A stretch of 64,000 nucleotides of DNA from Shinisaurus crocodilurus (GCA_021292165.1 CM037877.1:9229980-9293979), one strand, 5' to 3'. Positions 52,113-62,942 are shown, counted from the stretch's first letter. Made by a program: numbers and translations. The notes: generated by a model from the sequence alone, not told the origin.

Positions 52113-52621
52113 CCCTAGCAACTATGCCCGCACATTTTGGGTAATTCCGTGAAACAACCAAAATGTTAGTCATTTATTTACCATAATTTTCGCTCCATAA
52201 GATGCACTCCCCCCCCCAAAAAAATAGGGGGAAATGTCTGTGCATCTTATGGAGCGAGGCCAAGCCGCGGGCCCTCCAAACAGCTGGGCGAAGGATCAGC
52301 TGTTTGGCTCTGTGGCGTAGCGGCAGCAAGAGATTTGCTGCTGCTGCGCCACAGCGCCAAACAGCTGATCCTTCGCTCAGCTATTTGGCGGGCCCGCGGC
52401 TTGGCCGGGGCTTGGCTGCGTGCCGGGAAGGAGGCACCTGCAAACACCTCCTTCGCCTTCCCTCCCTCCGGCGCGCGCCTCAGGTTCCTCAGCTCAACAT
52501 CCCCTGAAAGCAGTTTTTTCCAGCAACCAGGGAGGGAGGGAAAGGTATTTTAAGCTAGCTGGGGCTCCAATGTTTTAATTATTTACCATGCTGTTTCTGT
52601 GTTTTGGTTTTAAATGGTTTT

Positions 52622-52768
52622 AGGGTGCAATCCTACGCGTGTTTGGAGGGGCGGGGAATCCTACAACTCCCAGCATTCCCCAGCTAGCCATGCTCAATCC
52701 TATGCACGTTGAGGCAGAAAAAAGCCGCGAGGCTTTTTTCTCCCTCAACGTGTTTAGGATTGTGCCCT
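52622..52768. mobile_element. Nested MITE, GGATTGCA family
   Basis: Ends AGGGTGCAATCCTACGCG and GTTTAGGATTGTGCCCT. The arms include CTACAACTCCCAGCATTCC, with a second hairpin AAAAAGCCGCGAGGCTTTTT in the right half. No coding sequence. Confidence 0.7.
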
Positions 52769-52778
52769 GAGCTGTTGC

Positions 52779-52926
52779 ACTTGTCTGAGTGTGGAAAGCT
52801 AAGCAGGGTCAGGCCTGGTTATTACTTGGATGGGAGACCCCTCCTCTAGTTTCCTGCATTGAGCAGGGGGTTGGACTCGATAGCCTTGTAGGCTCCTTCC
52901 AACTCTATGATCTATGAAATCTATGT
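52779..52926 (+). repeat. 5S rRNA-headed SINE with CR1 tail, copy 3
   Basis: CTTGTCTGAGTGTGGAAAGC, TAAGCAGGGTCAGGCCTGG and TTACTTGGATGGGAGACCC form the 5S-like head covering the internal promoter boxes. TTTCCTGCATTGAGCAGG, TTGGACTCGATAGCCTTG and CTATGATCTATGAAATCTAT are the CR1-derived tail. Its left end abuts the MITE at 52768. Confidence 0.85.
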
Positions 52927-53569
52927 TTGCTTTCAGCTACTCCGACTCAGCTGCCTGCAGCAGCAGCACCACCACCAACAGCGGAGAAAGCGCAGGGTCG
53001 GGAAAGCCCTCCCCGCTCGGTTCTGTGACAGTGGCAGGGTTTTGTCGTCATTTCACCATTTGGTTCAGAATATTTTTTTTCTTGTTTTCTTCCTCTAAAA
53101 CCTAAGTGTGTCTTATGGTCTGGTGCGTCTTATGGAGCGAAAAATACGGCATTTCCAATGTCAATCAATGGGAGGCACAGAGCTTCGGATTTCTGAATAG
53201 TCAAATTTGACCCCCAAGTCAAATCAGGTGGTCTCCAGATTAGTTTGAAGCAAATTGGGCTGTTTTCTGAAACACTAAATTAAGATCTGAATTCAATCCT
53301 GTGGTCAGTATACATCCCCAATCATCCCCACTTCTTCTGCTATGAAATCCAGAAATTAATTGTGTTGCAAAAAAAAATAATAATCATTTCTCTATCATGA
53401 ACTTACAGTTAACCAATTGCATTGGGTTGATCCCGAATTCTATTATTAGGAAAGATGGAGAACAATTCATTTCTCTTAATTATCTGCTTGCCATTTGATA
53501 CTGTATAAATGTCTACTACTGGGATCTACAATGTAGTTCCCATCAGCACTCAGAAGGTGCCCTTCCTCT

Positions 53570-53930
53570 TCGGATTTTTATTTTATTTCTTAATATTTGT
53601 ATTCCTTTTTTAATCCTAGGAGGCCAGCATACTGCAAGATGTAGGTCTGCCCTCTCTAGCACCATCTTTATTTGGGTTTTGTGATTGGTTTTGCGTTTTT
53701 GAGCTCAGACCCCCCACCTCTGCCTTTTATTTGGGTTATTTGGGGAGTTACTTTTCTTTTAGTCTGACCAGTTTCCCTTCTGGAAAAGCAGTGTTTTGTG
53801 ACTGGCCATGTCCTTGTGGCTGCCATTTTCTGAATGGGCAACCCCCCCCAATGGCAGCCATTTTGTGAGACTGCCCACAACACTCTCAAAACTCCAAATG
53901 TACCCACCAACCCAACCAAACCTGTTCTAC
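53570..53930 (+). mobile_element. hAT-like element, GGGGTCTCC family, partial
   Basis: GGAGGCCAGCATACTGCAAG, CCTCTCTAGCACCATC, AATGGCAGCCATTTTGTG and CAACACTCTCAAAACTCC parallel 43265-43540. The terminus at the left is lost. Confidence 0.6.
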
Positions 53931-54056
53931 TGTGTCTTCTCTTTACCGTTAGTAATCTCCCCTATCCCCACTCCAAAAACAAAACAAACAAAAAAACCTA
54001 CCCTAAAACTATTTTCTTCAGATTGAAGGGATTGTATTCCGTTGGAGTGGTCTCCC

Positions 54057-55056
54057 CAGGGATGTTGAAGAGTCCTTGGTCTCGAGTCACGAGTCGAGTC
54101 ACGAGTCTTTGGACCCGAGTCTCGAGTCCGAGTCCGAGTCCTTGGTCCAAAATGGTGACTCACAAGTCACAAGTCACTCCCAAAGCTGACTCCACGAGTC
54201 CCTATTAAAATCAATGTTTCCCCCCCCAACAAAATAAGGCTACTTCAGATGTGTGGTTTAAATAAATTCTAGGCACAAGTGTGCCTTTTTATTTCAAAAC
54301 TCTGCAACTGATTTTGGCAAGAACAGACCAGGCAGAAAAACCCAAGATAACCAGGCAGGCAGAGGAGGCAGGGAACCCCAAAGCAGGCAGGCAGAGGCCT
54401 TTGTCTTGGACAATTCAACTGTTGAACTGGTCAAGAAGAGACCAGGCAGGCAGAGGAGGCTGGGAACCCCAGGCAGGCAGGCAGAGGCAGCCAAACCCAA
54501 AATGTCTGAAAGGTTGAATTTTAGAAAAATGATTTTAAAAAATAAAGTTGCTGTACTTCCTAAAACTTATCCATGTTGCATTTGAGGAACATGATTTTTT
54601 CTAAATGTTTGGCCCCCATTCTGGAACGGTGAGATCTCATCACAATTCCACCCTCACTGAAGTGAACACCCGCTCCACTGGTGATTAACTTGCTGGAACC
54701 AGAAACACACTCAGAGCAGCCACACAGAGTAATCTCAGGTCCTTCTTCTGCTTCTCCCAAGTACGCAACACATCAATCAAAATAAATCTTGACACACTGC
54801 TGGGGCTGCACTCCTGGTAGCCGTCCATAGTGGCCGAGCAGCGGCACACCTCGCTTCCATGCGCTGTTCGCCGGCAATCACGCTCCTCTCCACTCCTTCT
54901 GGCACAGCCCAGGGATGTTGAAGAGTCCTTGGTCTCGAGTCCCGAGTCGAGTCTCGAGTCCCATTAAAAATATTGGGACTCGAGTCCGAGTCGAGTCAGA
55001 GGGGGGACTCAGTCCGACTCACGAGTCGAGTCCTTGAGTCCGAGTCCCCATCCCTG
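54057..55056 (+). mobile_element. 1,000-bp hAT-like nonautonomous element packed with GAGTC pentamers
   Basis: The ends are CAGGGATG and CATCCCTG, flanked by perfect 8-bp copies of GGTCTCCC at 54049-54056 and 55057-55064, the size typical of hAT insertions. GAGTC occurs about ten times in the first 150 bp; dense GAGTC/GACTC runs also fill the last 150 bp. A second left-end sequence (CAGGGATGTTGAAGAGTCC) lies inside at 54910, so the right part may be a nested or duplicated terminus. The middle has a GGCAGGCAGAGG repeat and AT-rich DNA, without a transposase frame. Confidence 0.9.
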
Positions 55057-55069
55057 GGTCTCCCATTGG

Positions 55070-55115
55070 TGTGTGTGTGTGCATGTGTGTGTGCGTGTGT
55101 GTGCATGTGTGTGTG
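55070..55115 (+). repeat. (GT)n-rich microsatellite
   Basis: GT dinucleotides interrupted by GCATGT and GCGTGT. Confidence 0.85.
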
Positions 55116-55192
55116 AACCTATTAACTAGCATGTTAGGGCAATGGCTAAGCTGGAATCCTGACATTTAGTTTCCTATGTGCAGGTAGGTTTA

Positions 55193-55225
<33 letters not shown>
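55193..55225 (+). repeat. (TATC)n microsatellite
   Basis: About eight TATC units. Confidence 0.9.
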
Positions 55226-55231
55226 GCATTT

Positions 55232-55367
55232 AGGGCACAATCCTATTCATGTTTAGAATGGAAAAAAAGTCCTACAACTCCCAGCATTCTCCAGCTAGCC
55301 ATGCTGGCTAGGGAATGCTGGGAACTGTAGGACTTTTTTCTGTCTAAACATGCATAGGATTGCACCT
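55232..55367. mobile_element. Palindromic MITE, GGATTGCA family, best copy
   Basis: AGGGCACAATCCTATTCATG on the left pairs with CATGCATAGGATTGCACCT on the right. The inner arms AAAAAAAGTCCTACAACTCC and GGGAACTGTAGGACTTTTTT are separated by a short centre, AGCCATGCTGGCT. It is an almost full hairpin and a relative of 111 and 52622. Target duplication is not evident. Confidence 0.8.
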
Positions 55368-57050
55368 TTCGTTATGTGGTTCCTCCACTTCCAGTCTAAA
55401 ATAGTACCGTTGAGGAACAGTTTTAAGACAAACTGTTTGTGTAGATCAGGCCTACTTATAGCCAAAGAGCAGAGGCACCAAAGGTATGCTAACAGGGAGT
55501 CTGCCTCCCTCATTTCATAAGCTTTGACTCCATGGTCAACCTGTGCATAGGATTAATAACATGCAAATCAGTATTTATATAAGAATTTAATCTTTTATAG
55601 TAGTCCCATTAACAAACCCAGAATTTAATGTGCAATAAAACTTTTGTGTGTGCGAAGCTCAAACACTTCCCAGCTGAGTCTCTGTATGCTCTTGAAGATC
55701 AGTTGCAGCAACTTGCACAAACACTGGGGTGGGCTGGGGGAAAAGTAACTGTTTTTACTTGTTTACTTTTCCTTAGGATAAACAGTGAAACAGTAAAAAG
55801 AGGCTAAGACACAACAGGGGAGGAAGAGCACACAAGCAGCAACAGCCTACATGGGAAGATATTACAGAATTACAGTTGTTGTTGCATAGACTACCAGCTG
55901 TGAATCTGGAATTAGCTAGTTTGGAAGCCCTGCGTTTTTAATACAGGAGAAACTTCTGCCTAGATTGCTTCTTCACTTGCAATCCATTTCAACCTGAATC
56001 TTCCCCTGTCCCCCCTCCTCTGGGTGTTTTGAGAAAGCAAATCCCACTGGGTTAGCTGCTCAGGGTTTTCAAATTTTTCTGCCCTCAGCCGAGAGAAAGA
56101 TTTTTGGAAGCTGTGGTCCTCATTAGATCAGGTCACTACATTTAGCTGTAGAAGGTTTTCAGAGTCAGCTCCATTCCTGCAATGAACAGACGAGGGACAG
56201 GAGAGGGCTCTGGTCTCAAAGATAGCTTCATTTCCACTTTTGCCCTAGCTGACTGTAGCCAAGCCATATTCCCTTTCTTTCTTTCTTTCTTTCTTCCTCT
56301 CCCGCCAGGTAATGTCCCCAGTTCAAAAAGAGATGTGATAAAAAGCGAGGGAATCACAGTGATTTGCATTAGCCTTCAGAGGCACAATCCCATTCCCACC
56401 CGCACCTGCACCCTAGCAACTAAAGACAGAACACAATAGAACAGTAATAAAGTGGCTCCAAAATTTGAGCAGGACTGAAACACATTTCATAACACAGAAA
56501 AGCAGCCCCGAAGATGAGAATGATATTTACAAGTTTGCCAAGGTTTTGGGAATCTTTCTGGGGAGGGGGTCACCTTACAGATGAGGTGTCAGGGGAATAT
56601 TCCTTCTGTCCTTTTCCACATTTTTCCCCCTGCCATGTCATGTAGCACCAGGGGCAGTGGTGTCACTTACCTCTCCCCCCCCAACAGGTGTCCAGTGGGA
56701 AAATGAGGGCACAACCAACTTTTCCTCCAATATAATGTCCCTGGGGCAAGCATTCTCTTGCTCTTTTCTCTCTGTTTTTCAACAAGCAGTTGCGCAAACT
56801 GTTCTATATTGCAGACATGGGCTGAGGAGGAACACGCATGTTGGCTAGTTGCACAGTCTGTGGATGGGGGGAATGCACATTCAAACATGCAGTAAGATAC
56901 ATATCTCATTGAGAGAAATGCTGTGTTGACAGACGTGTGCCCACAGATGCCCATTCTGATGGGCATTCAGCTGCTCCCTCCCTAGTCCCTACCTTGCAAA
57001 GTTGTTTGAAGATCCAGCCACTGATTATTGTTATTTTCCCAGCAGAAAGT
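55368..57050. other. Unassigned DNA
   Basis: No gene was recognised. A (TTTC)n run lies at 56275-56294. The remainder has short frames only. Confidence 0.3.
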
Positions 57051-57308
57051 AAATTTATTATTTATTTATTATTTATTTATTATATTTACACCCCACCTTT
57101 TTTTCCTGCAAGGAACCCAAGGCGGCTTACATAATCTTCCTCCTCTTCCTCTCCATTTTATCCTCAGAACAACCCTGTGAGGTAGGTTAGGCTGAGAGGC
57201 AGTGACTGGCCCAATGTCACCCAGTGAGTTTTATGACCGAGCAGGGACTAGAACCCGGAACTCCCGAGTCCCAGTCCAATACTCTCACCACTACGCCACA
57301 CTGGCTCT
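57051..57308 (-). repeat. MIR-type SINE with L2-like tail, young copy 1
   Basis: On the minus strand: an A box TGGCGTAGTGGT (57287-57298), a B box GGGTTCTAGTCC (57245-57256), the core (CACTGGGTGACATTGGGCCA, CCTAACCTACCTCACAGGG) and a 3' end GCCGCCTTGGGTTCC. A hairpin partner GGGGTGTAAATATAATAAA and an (AAAT)n-type tail complete it. It is very close to 61613, so the family was active recently. Confidence 0.9.
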
Positions 57309-58644
57309 ATACATTATAGAGATTTTAATTATAAATCAGATATAATTTGTTCTAATTTGACATAAATGATTTTCAGGATAATTGTCCACCCCAGCTAAGC
57401 AACCATTGCCATGTTGCAAATGGAATCCAGTGGATTACCATGACCTCCCTGGGCGATATAAATTATTAAGTGAACCTTTTTTTTAAACAAGAAATTCTGA
57501 AAAAAAACTGCTGAAACATGAAGGCATTTTTGGCACTGCAGGAAATGTTCATAAAAAAATAAGTTCCTGAGAGTCATTTTGGCTCTGCAGTAGAACATAC
57601 ATTAGAATTAAAGCTGAGCCAAAATGGCTCCTGCAGTTTTGAGAGGATGTTCCATTTTTAATAAAGGACTATTAACAATTCATTCATTTTTATTTTTTAA
57701 ATGGTCCGTTGAAAATTCTATTGGCAGGGTTTTTTCTTTTCTTATGTGTTTAACAGAATGGTGTCACTTCACACATGGGGTATAACCCAACAAATGTGAT
57801 CAAATGTTTGTGGTTACTGGTGTTTGACTGAAATATTGTTAGGAGATTAACAAAAATATTTTACAGTGCAATTAGGAAAAGGCAGTGGAACCCTCCCACA
57901 CCAATTCCATTACACAAGGACTATGGGACCTTTTTCAATCAAAGGGACACATTCCATTTTGGAGAACCTCTCAGGGGCCACTTTCCAGTAGTGGGTGGGG
58001 CTGAAGTCAAGAGGGGCATGGCCAAAATACCAAACAATTCTGCATATTTTAGCTTAAAGCTCTCACTGGGCCTCAGGTTCTGAACTTCAGGTTGGCACTA
58101 CACAGCCAACACTTCCCAATTTAATGTAACTGATGAACTATGGTGTAACTAGTTTTCTCCAATAAAGAGACACAACAAAACAAACAGCCAAAATGAACAA
58201 CAACAAAGAACAAAGTGGTGCTTATTTTGCACACCAAGGACTGGCACTCGACTAGAGAACATTTCTAGAAATGGTTTCCAAGTTGAGTTGAATTTCTCTC
58301 AGTTATCTTTCCTGGGTTTTGTTTTTATCTCGAAAGTCTTCAATCTAATTCTCAGTTATAGGCCAGGGCTGTGACTTCTATAATTGTAATATGATTCACT
58401 TTACTACTCATGATCTTCTGGCAATCCAGGCTGTATCCATTGGAAGCACTCAAGTTGCACTGGATGAGGTGACTAAATAAGTTTTGAAGATTAAAGTTTA
58501 AACTGATTTTATCCATGACATCATTCCAAAAACATTCAATGACTGGGCAATTCCAAAACAGAGACAGGATTCTTTCTTGCCATGCTACATCTCCAGTATT
58601 TTGTCATAGTCTCTAAGTTGCTACACGATGTTTATTCTGGTTAT
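57309..58644. other. Unassigned DNA
   Basis: No gene was recognised. The segment at about 58340-58620 (ATGACTGGGCAATTCCAAAA) could be an antisense LINE 3' region, but I cannot assign it. Confidence 0.3.
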
Positions 58645-59156
58645 TTAAAATATTTTTAATGGGACTCGAGACTGTTCTCGGGACTCGACACCAAGGACTC
58701 GTGTTTCAAAATTGTGTTCCTCAAATGCAACATGGATAGGTTTTAGGAAGTACAGCAAGTTTATTTTTTAAAATCATTTCCCTAAAATGCAACCTTTCAG
58801 ACATTTTGGGTTTGTCTGCCTCTGCCTGCCTGTTTTGGGGGTTCCCTGCCTCCTCTGCCTGCCTGGTTATTTTGGGTTTGTCTGCCTGGTCTGTTCTTGC
58901 CAAAATCAGTTGCAGAGTTTTGAAATAAAAAGGCACACTTGTGCCTAGAATTTATTTAAGCCACACATCTGAAGTAGCCTTATTTTGTTGGGAAAAAACC
59001 CCATTGATTTTAATAGGGACTCGTGGAGTCAGCTTTGGGAGTGACTCGTGACTCGTGAGTCACCATTTTGGACCAAGGACTCGGACTCGGGACTCGAGAC
59101 TCGGGTCCAAAGACTCGTGACTCGACACCAAGGACTCTTCAACATCCCTGGCAATT
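58645..59156 (-). mobile_element. GAGTC-pentamer element, copy 2, truncated
   Basis: Opposite orientation to the 54057 element. The intact end reads AAGGACTCTTCAACATCCCTG at its terminus (last 20: AGGACTCTTCAACATCCCTG). It carries the same middle (GGTTTGTCTGCCTCTGCCTG, GTTGCAGAGTTTTGAAATAA, AGGCACACTTGTGCC). The other terminus is missing near 58650. GACTC/GAGTC arrays are at both sides. Confidence 0.85.
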
Positions 59157-59275
59157 TGTGGTCCTCCGGATATTTTGGCCTACAACTCCGATCAGTCCTA
59201 GCCAGCATAGCCAACGTTGAGGGATTGTGGAAGTTGTAGGCCAAAAACATCTGGAGGGACATAAGTTGCCCATCC
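59157..59275. mobile_element. Palindromic hAT-type MITE, joined to the GAGTC element
   Basis: TTTTGGCCTACAACTCC pairs with AAGTTGTAGGCCAAAAAC. The right end ACATAAGTTGCCCATCCCTG is a CAGGGATGGGCAAC-type terminus. The corresponding left terminus is replaced by the end of the GAGTC element, leaving GCAATTTGTGGTCC. Confidence 0.7.
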
Positions 59276-59899
59276 CTGGAGTAATGGTTTGCATCCAAGG
59301 CTGTGTGAGCAGAAGTTTATCATTCAGGAGGCTTTCCTCCCACTCCTTACCACTGCAGTCACCTGCACACACACCTCAAAAAAGAAAAAGAAAAAAGCCT
59401 CTCCTGAAGGATGTTGAGTAGTTCAAGAAAGACCTAGGATGTGGTGTGGGGACTGCTTTGGGAGGGAGAAGTCCGAACAAGCAGGAGGAGGCACCTTGCT
59501 CAAGTAAATTCCCCCATTCTTCCCGAGGCTTCCCTGACCCACAGGGGGAGCACAGTGGAGCTGAAGTAGAATGAGAAATGGGAGGAAATCTTTCATGGGC
59601 ATACTTTTGCTCGTGTATTGCTTGCCCGTTGGATAAAACCCAATGGTTTCACATCTCCATCCATATCCAGAATCGATGTTTCCTGTTCCTAGGTAAGTGA
59701 ATTGACTGTGTGCACTTCTATGAGGAATGAATAGGGCTGCAGTCAGGGCAGGGGGAACTTTGACGAGGGCAAACGTGTCACCTACTCAGGAGGGCAAACT
59801 CAATAAAGCCCACGAAGCACTTGTAAGGAAATAAAATAAAAGTGATCAATCATGCAGTGACCTGCAATAGTGGAGTTATGTACAGTGTCCAGCACTCTG
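59276..59899. other. Unassigned DNA
   Basis: No gene or repeat was recognised. Confidence 0.3.
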
Positions 59900-60560
59900 T
59901 TGCCACTTAATAAATGCAGCACTGCTTTGGGTTTCTCCTTCCTATTCTAATTTTATGAGCTATTACTTTTGCCAGTCCTTTAGCTCGCCCTCCCAAATTA
60001 CTCCCAGCCATAAACTCCTCTTGTAGTAGTGCAGAGATGCTTTTGTTTCCTTAACTCTCTCTGTCTTTAATAACTAGGACAGCTCCCTACTTAGATAATC
60101 TCTCTGCACTCACCAGTAGCCCTTGCCGTAATGGGAAGATGAGCTGTCGGTGTAGTTTGCTTCAGCTAATGGCAACTTTATTAGATATCCGCGGTGAGAG
60201 GATGGGACACCCGGGAGTATTAACACCTGGATTTACAGTCAGAAGGATGGGGCATATTGAAGTTCTTCACTACACAGAATTACTCAATAATAGCCTTTGG
60301 AAACATAAATAATCAAGGTGCATCATTTTTGAAGATAAAAGCCAGGGACATGTCTGGCTAATTGACCATGATGGAGTTATAATAGTGAAATACAGCCCAA
60401 TATCCATGTAAGGTTCTTTGTAGGGCTCCCTATAGAGCAAGCATTGGGAGTTCCCATGTCTACAGAAGTTTATAGACAGAGAGGGAGCTCTTTTGGAGAG
60501 TGTGTCTGTCAATACAATCCAGGTTAGATTTCACACCGGCCAGATCCGTTGGGCAGTGCT
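59900..60560. other. Non-repetitive block, candidate conserved noncoding element
   Basis: No repeat words occur here. CpG-containing segments (TGCCGTAATGGGAAGATGAG near 60126, GATATCCGCGGTGAGAGG near 60184, CACACCGGCCAGATCCG near 60532) sit in otherwise AT-rich sequence. This may be regulatory. No open frame is convincing. Confidence 0.4.
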
Positions 60561-61612
60561 AACGACAGCTAAGTAACTTTGACGGTGATGTAATGTGCAG
60601 TGGTCAGAAAGAGGAAGGATAATCATTGTTCAGCACACCAAAGCATAAAGACGTGGTTTGAAGGATTGTAGCTTTTTGCAACTAAATACAAAAGCTTGAG
60701 AAGATTCCAGAAAACCATTTCCCCCCACGAGAATCTTGCCTAGCTATCAGGAAGCAAATCTGTGACCACAGAAAATCATTTCCCCTCTCTTTTTGTCATT
60801 ACACATGAAACCATCCAACAGTTGCCAATCTGTGGCATGAGCGCCATAGCGCGTGCACAGGCAGCAGGAGCTGGAAGCATGCCTAAACACAAGCATGAAG
60901 CTCCATGGTCCTCCTAACCAAGGCATAGAGGTAGGCCAACATTCTGGCTACCTGTCCATCTCTTTCATGGCTCAGTAGATTAGATTTCTAGGCTATGCTA
61001 CTTCAAACTGCCAGAGGGGTCTTACATGATGGAATGCTCTTTTTCAAGACAAGAATTCCCTGTACATAGAAAACTAGTATGTCAAGGAAACAGAATCTAT
61101 ATTTTTGTGGAGGGGGGTTGTTTTGTTTTGTTTTGTTTTGTACACCCCCCACCCCATATGGAAGCATATGCAATCACATAAGCTCCCACCTAGAGTCTGA
61201 AGAAGTACCAGCCAAACATAGATTTGCATCCTCATGTCTTCTTTCTGAGAATGTGCCTTAATATCTGCAGCAGCTTCTGCAGATATTACGTTAGTAATAC
61301 CCCCCTGATCTCTGCCAGCCTTCCCTCCTCCTTATGATACATTGCATGGGTACACTAACAATGCCGTTCTCTCTGCTCCTTTTTGTAACAGACTGGCTAC
61401 ATCCCATGCAACTTCTGAGTGAGGAGCCAGGTGGTGCAATCAGCCAGACTGAAAATACAATACAAATACAGTAGAATACAGTACAGTTTCCAAGAGAAGA
61501 CTGCAGGGAATCAGGAGGAAGGAGACCGATCCTCAACATTTCTCCAACAAAGTAAGAAATATTTCTAGTTTTTCCCTGTCAATGAATTTTCCTTCTACGT
61601 GCATAAGAATTT
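60561..61612. other. Unassigned DNA
   Basis: A (TTTTG)n run lies at 61121-61140. No gene was recognised. Confidence 0.3.
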
Positions 61613-61852
61613 ATTTTTATTTATTTATTTATTATATTTATACCCCGCCTTTTTTCCTGCAAGGAACCCAAGGCGGCTTACATAATCCTCCTCCTCCTCT
61701 CCATTTTATCCTCACAACAACCCTGTGAGGTAGGTTAGGCTGAGAGTCAGTGACTGGCCCAAAGTCACCCAGTGAGTTTCATGGCTGAGCGGGGACTAGA
61801 ACCCGGATCTCCCGAGTCCCAGTCCAACACTCTCACCACTACGCCACACTGG
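61613..61852 (-). repeat. MIR-type SINE with L2-like tail, young copy 2
   Basis: The same architecture as 57051-57308 with very few differences: TGGCGTAGTGGT (A box), GGGTTCTAGTCC (B box), the core, GCCGCCTTGGGTTCC and GCGGGGTATAAATATAATAA. Confidence 0.9.
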
Positions 61853-62875
61853 ATCCCTTTTCTGGATCAAATCTTTCTTCCAGACATATGATAAGGTTAT
61901 CAGAACACATTTAATGTACAAAAAAACACAAGATAAGTGCATGCACCGAATGACCAATACATATCTCACTACAAGTCAACAGCTGAGCGTATGTACTTAC
62001 CCTTTCAGTGGAAGCATCTCTCAAGTTGAGGACGTAGACATGAGATTGTCAGACCTCCTTAGGCTCAGAACATAAGATACAGAGGGAAGAGATGTGGGGA
62101 AAGGCAGCTGTGCACAGCATAAATTAAGGTGGAGCCTGGAATAGGAACAGTGAATACTAGTTGTGCCTGGTGGGGTAGGACACGCGTGCCAGCAAACATC
62201 CTGACTGTGTCTGATGCCTCAGGATAAAGCATGGTTTACATTGGGGATATACTGACAGCAGGAACCAAAGTGTTCCATGTGTAGATGCTTGGGCTGAAGT
62301 AGTTCTGGGGCACACCAACAGTGAACTGAAACCTAGGCCAGCAGCCATTTGAAAATCAGTTTTAGCAAGAGCTATGTGGTATCCTTAGAAAGAAGTAGGT
62401 GAAAAAGCAGGTTGCAATGGGGAAGAGGAGGAACAAGTCCAGGGGACTCTTGTCAGTGGGCCCCTGCTGGGTTGTGGGCCCTTGACAGGTGCCCAACTAT
62501 GCCTACCCTTGATGTTGGCCCTGAGGGCAGGAAACATCACACTCATGCTGACTGGCATCAGGTGATGCTACATGTGAGGACATAAGATTAGATACTAATA
62601 TATGTTAATTTAAAGAAGTTCACAGAAGGAAAGTTTCCCATCCCTTCCTCCCTAGCCATCTGTGACCCCTGCAAAGTCTCTCTGGAGGGGGAGGGGTCCT
62701 CTGAACACAGTGGGATGGGACATGGCGGGGTTCTGCCGATGGAAGGAGCGGGCAGGAAACTTTCCTTCTATGTACTTCTTTAAGCTAATGTATCTTCAGA
62801 TGGAAGCCATACTGTTGTTCCGAAGCAAACCAGAGCAAGGGCCAGACTTTCTGCACTTACTCTAAGGGACTTCGG

Positions 62876-62876
<1 letters not shown>
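61853..62876. other. Unassigned DNA
   Basis: No gene or repeat was recognised. Confidence 0.3.

Positions 62877-62939
<63 letters not shown>
62877..62939 (+). repeat. (GAT)n microsatellite
   Basis: Twenty-one uninterrupted GAT units. The fourth large GAT/ATC/AGA array in the window. Confidence 0.95.

Positions 62940-62942
<3 letters not shown>

Larger units (their letters stand above)
52181..53149. mobile_element. TIR element of the TTTTCGCTCCATAAGA type with nested insertions
   Basis: The left end ATAATTTTCGCTCCATAAGA and the right end TCTTATGGAGCGAAAAATAC are inverted repeats. The left end is immediately followed by a secondary inverted copy, TGTGCATCTTATGGAGCGA. Inside, 52265-52405 is a palindrome (GATCAGCTGTTTGG and CCAAACAGCTGATCC). 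A MITE (52622-52768) and a 5S-headed SINE (52779-52926) lie inside it. The superfamily is not assigned. Confidence 0.75.

Noticed and set aside
51535..52173. A 212-codon minus-strand open frame and overlapping long frames on both strands
   Set aside because: They arise from a GC-rich transposon with a nine-base tandem and a palindrome. Several frames are open at once, which reflects base composition, not selection.
54057..54200. Regularly spaced GAGTC motifs as a CRISPR-like array
   Set aside because: Spacing is irregular, repeats are five bases, spacers are not unique 30-mers, and the unit has transposon ends. The genome is vertebrate.
57245..57298. A tRNA gene, from A and B boxes
   Set aside because: The boxes belong to a MIR-type SINE. 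No acceptor or anticodon arm could be drawn, and the MIR core follows.
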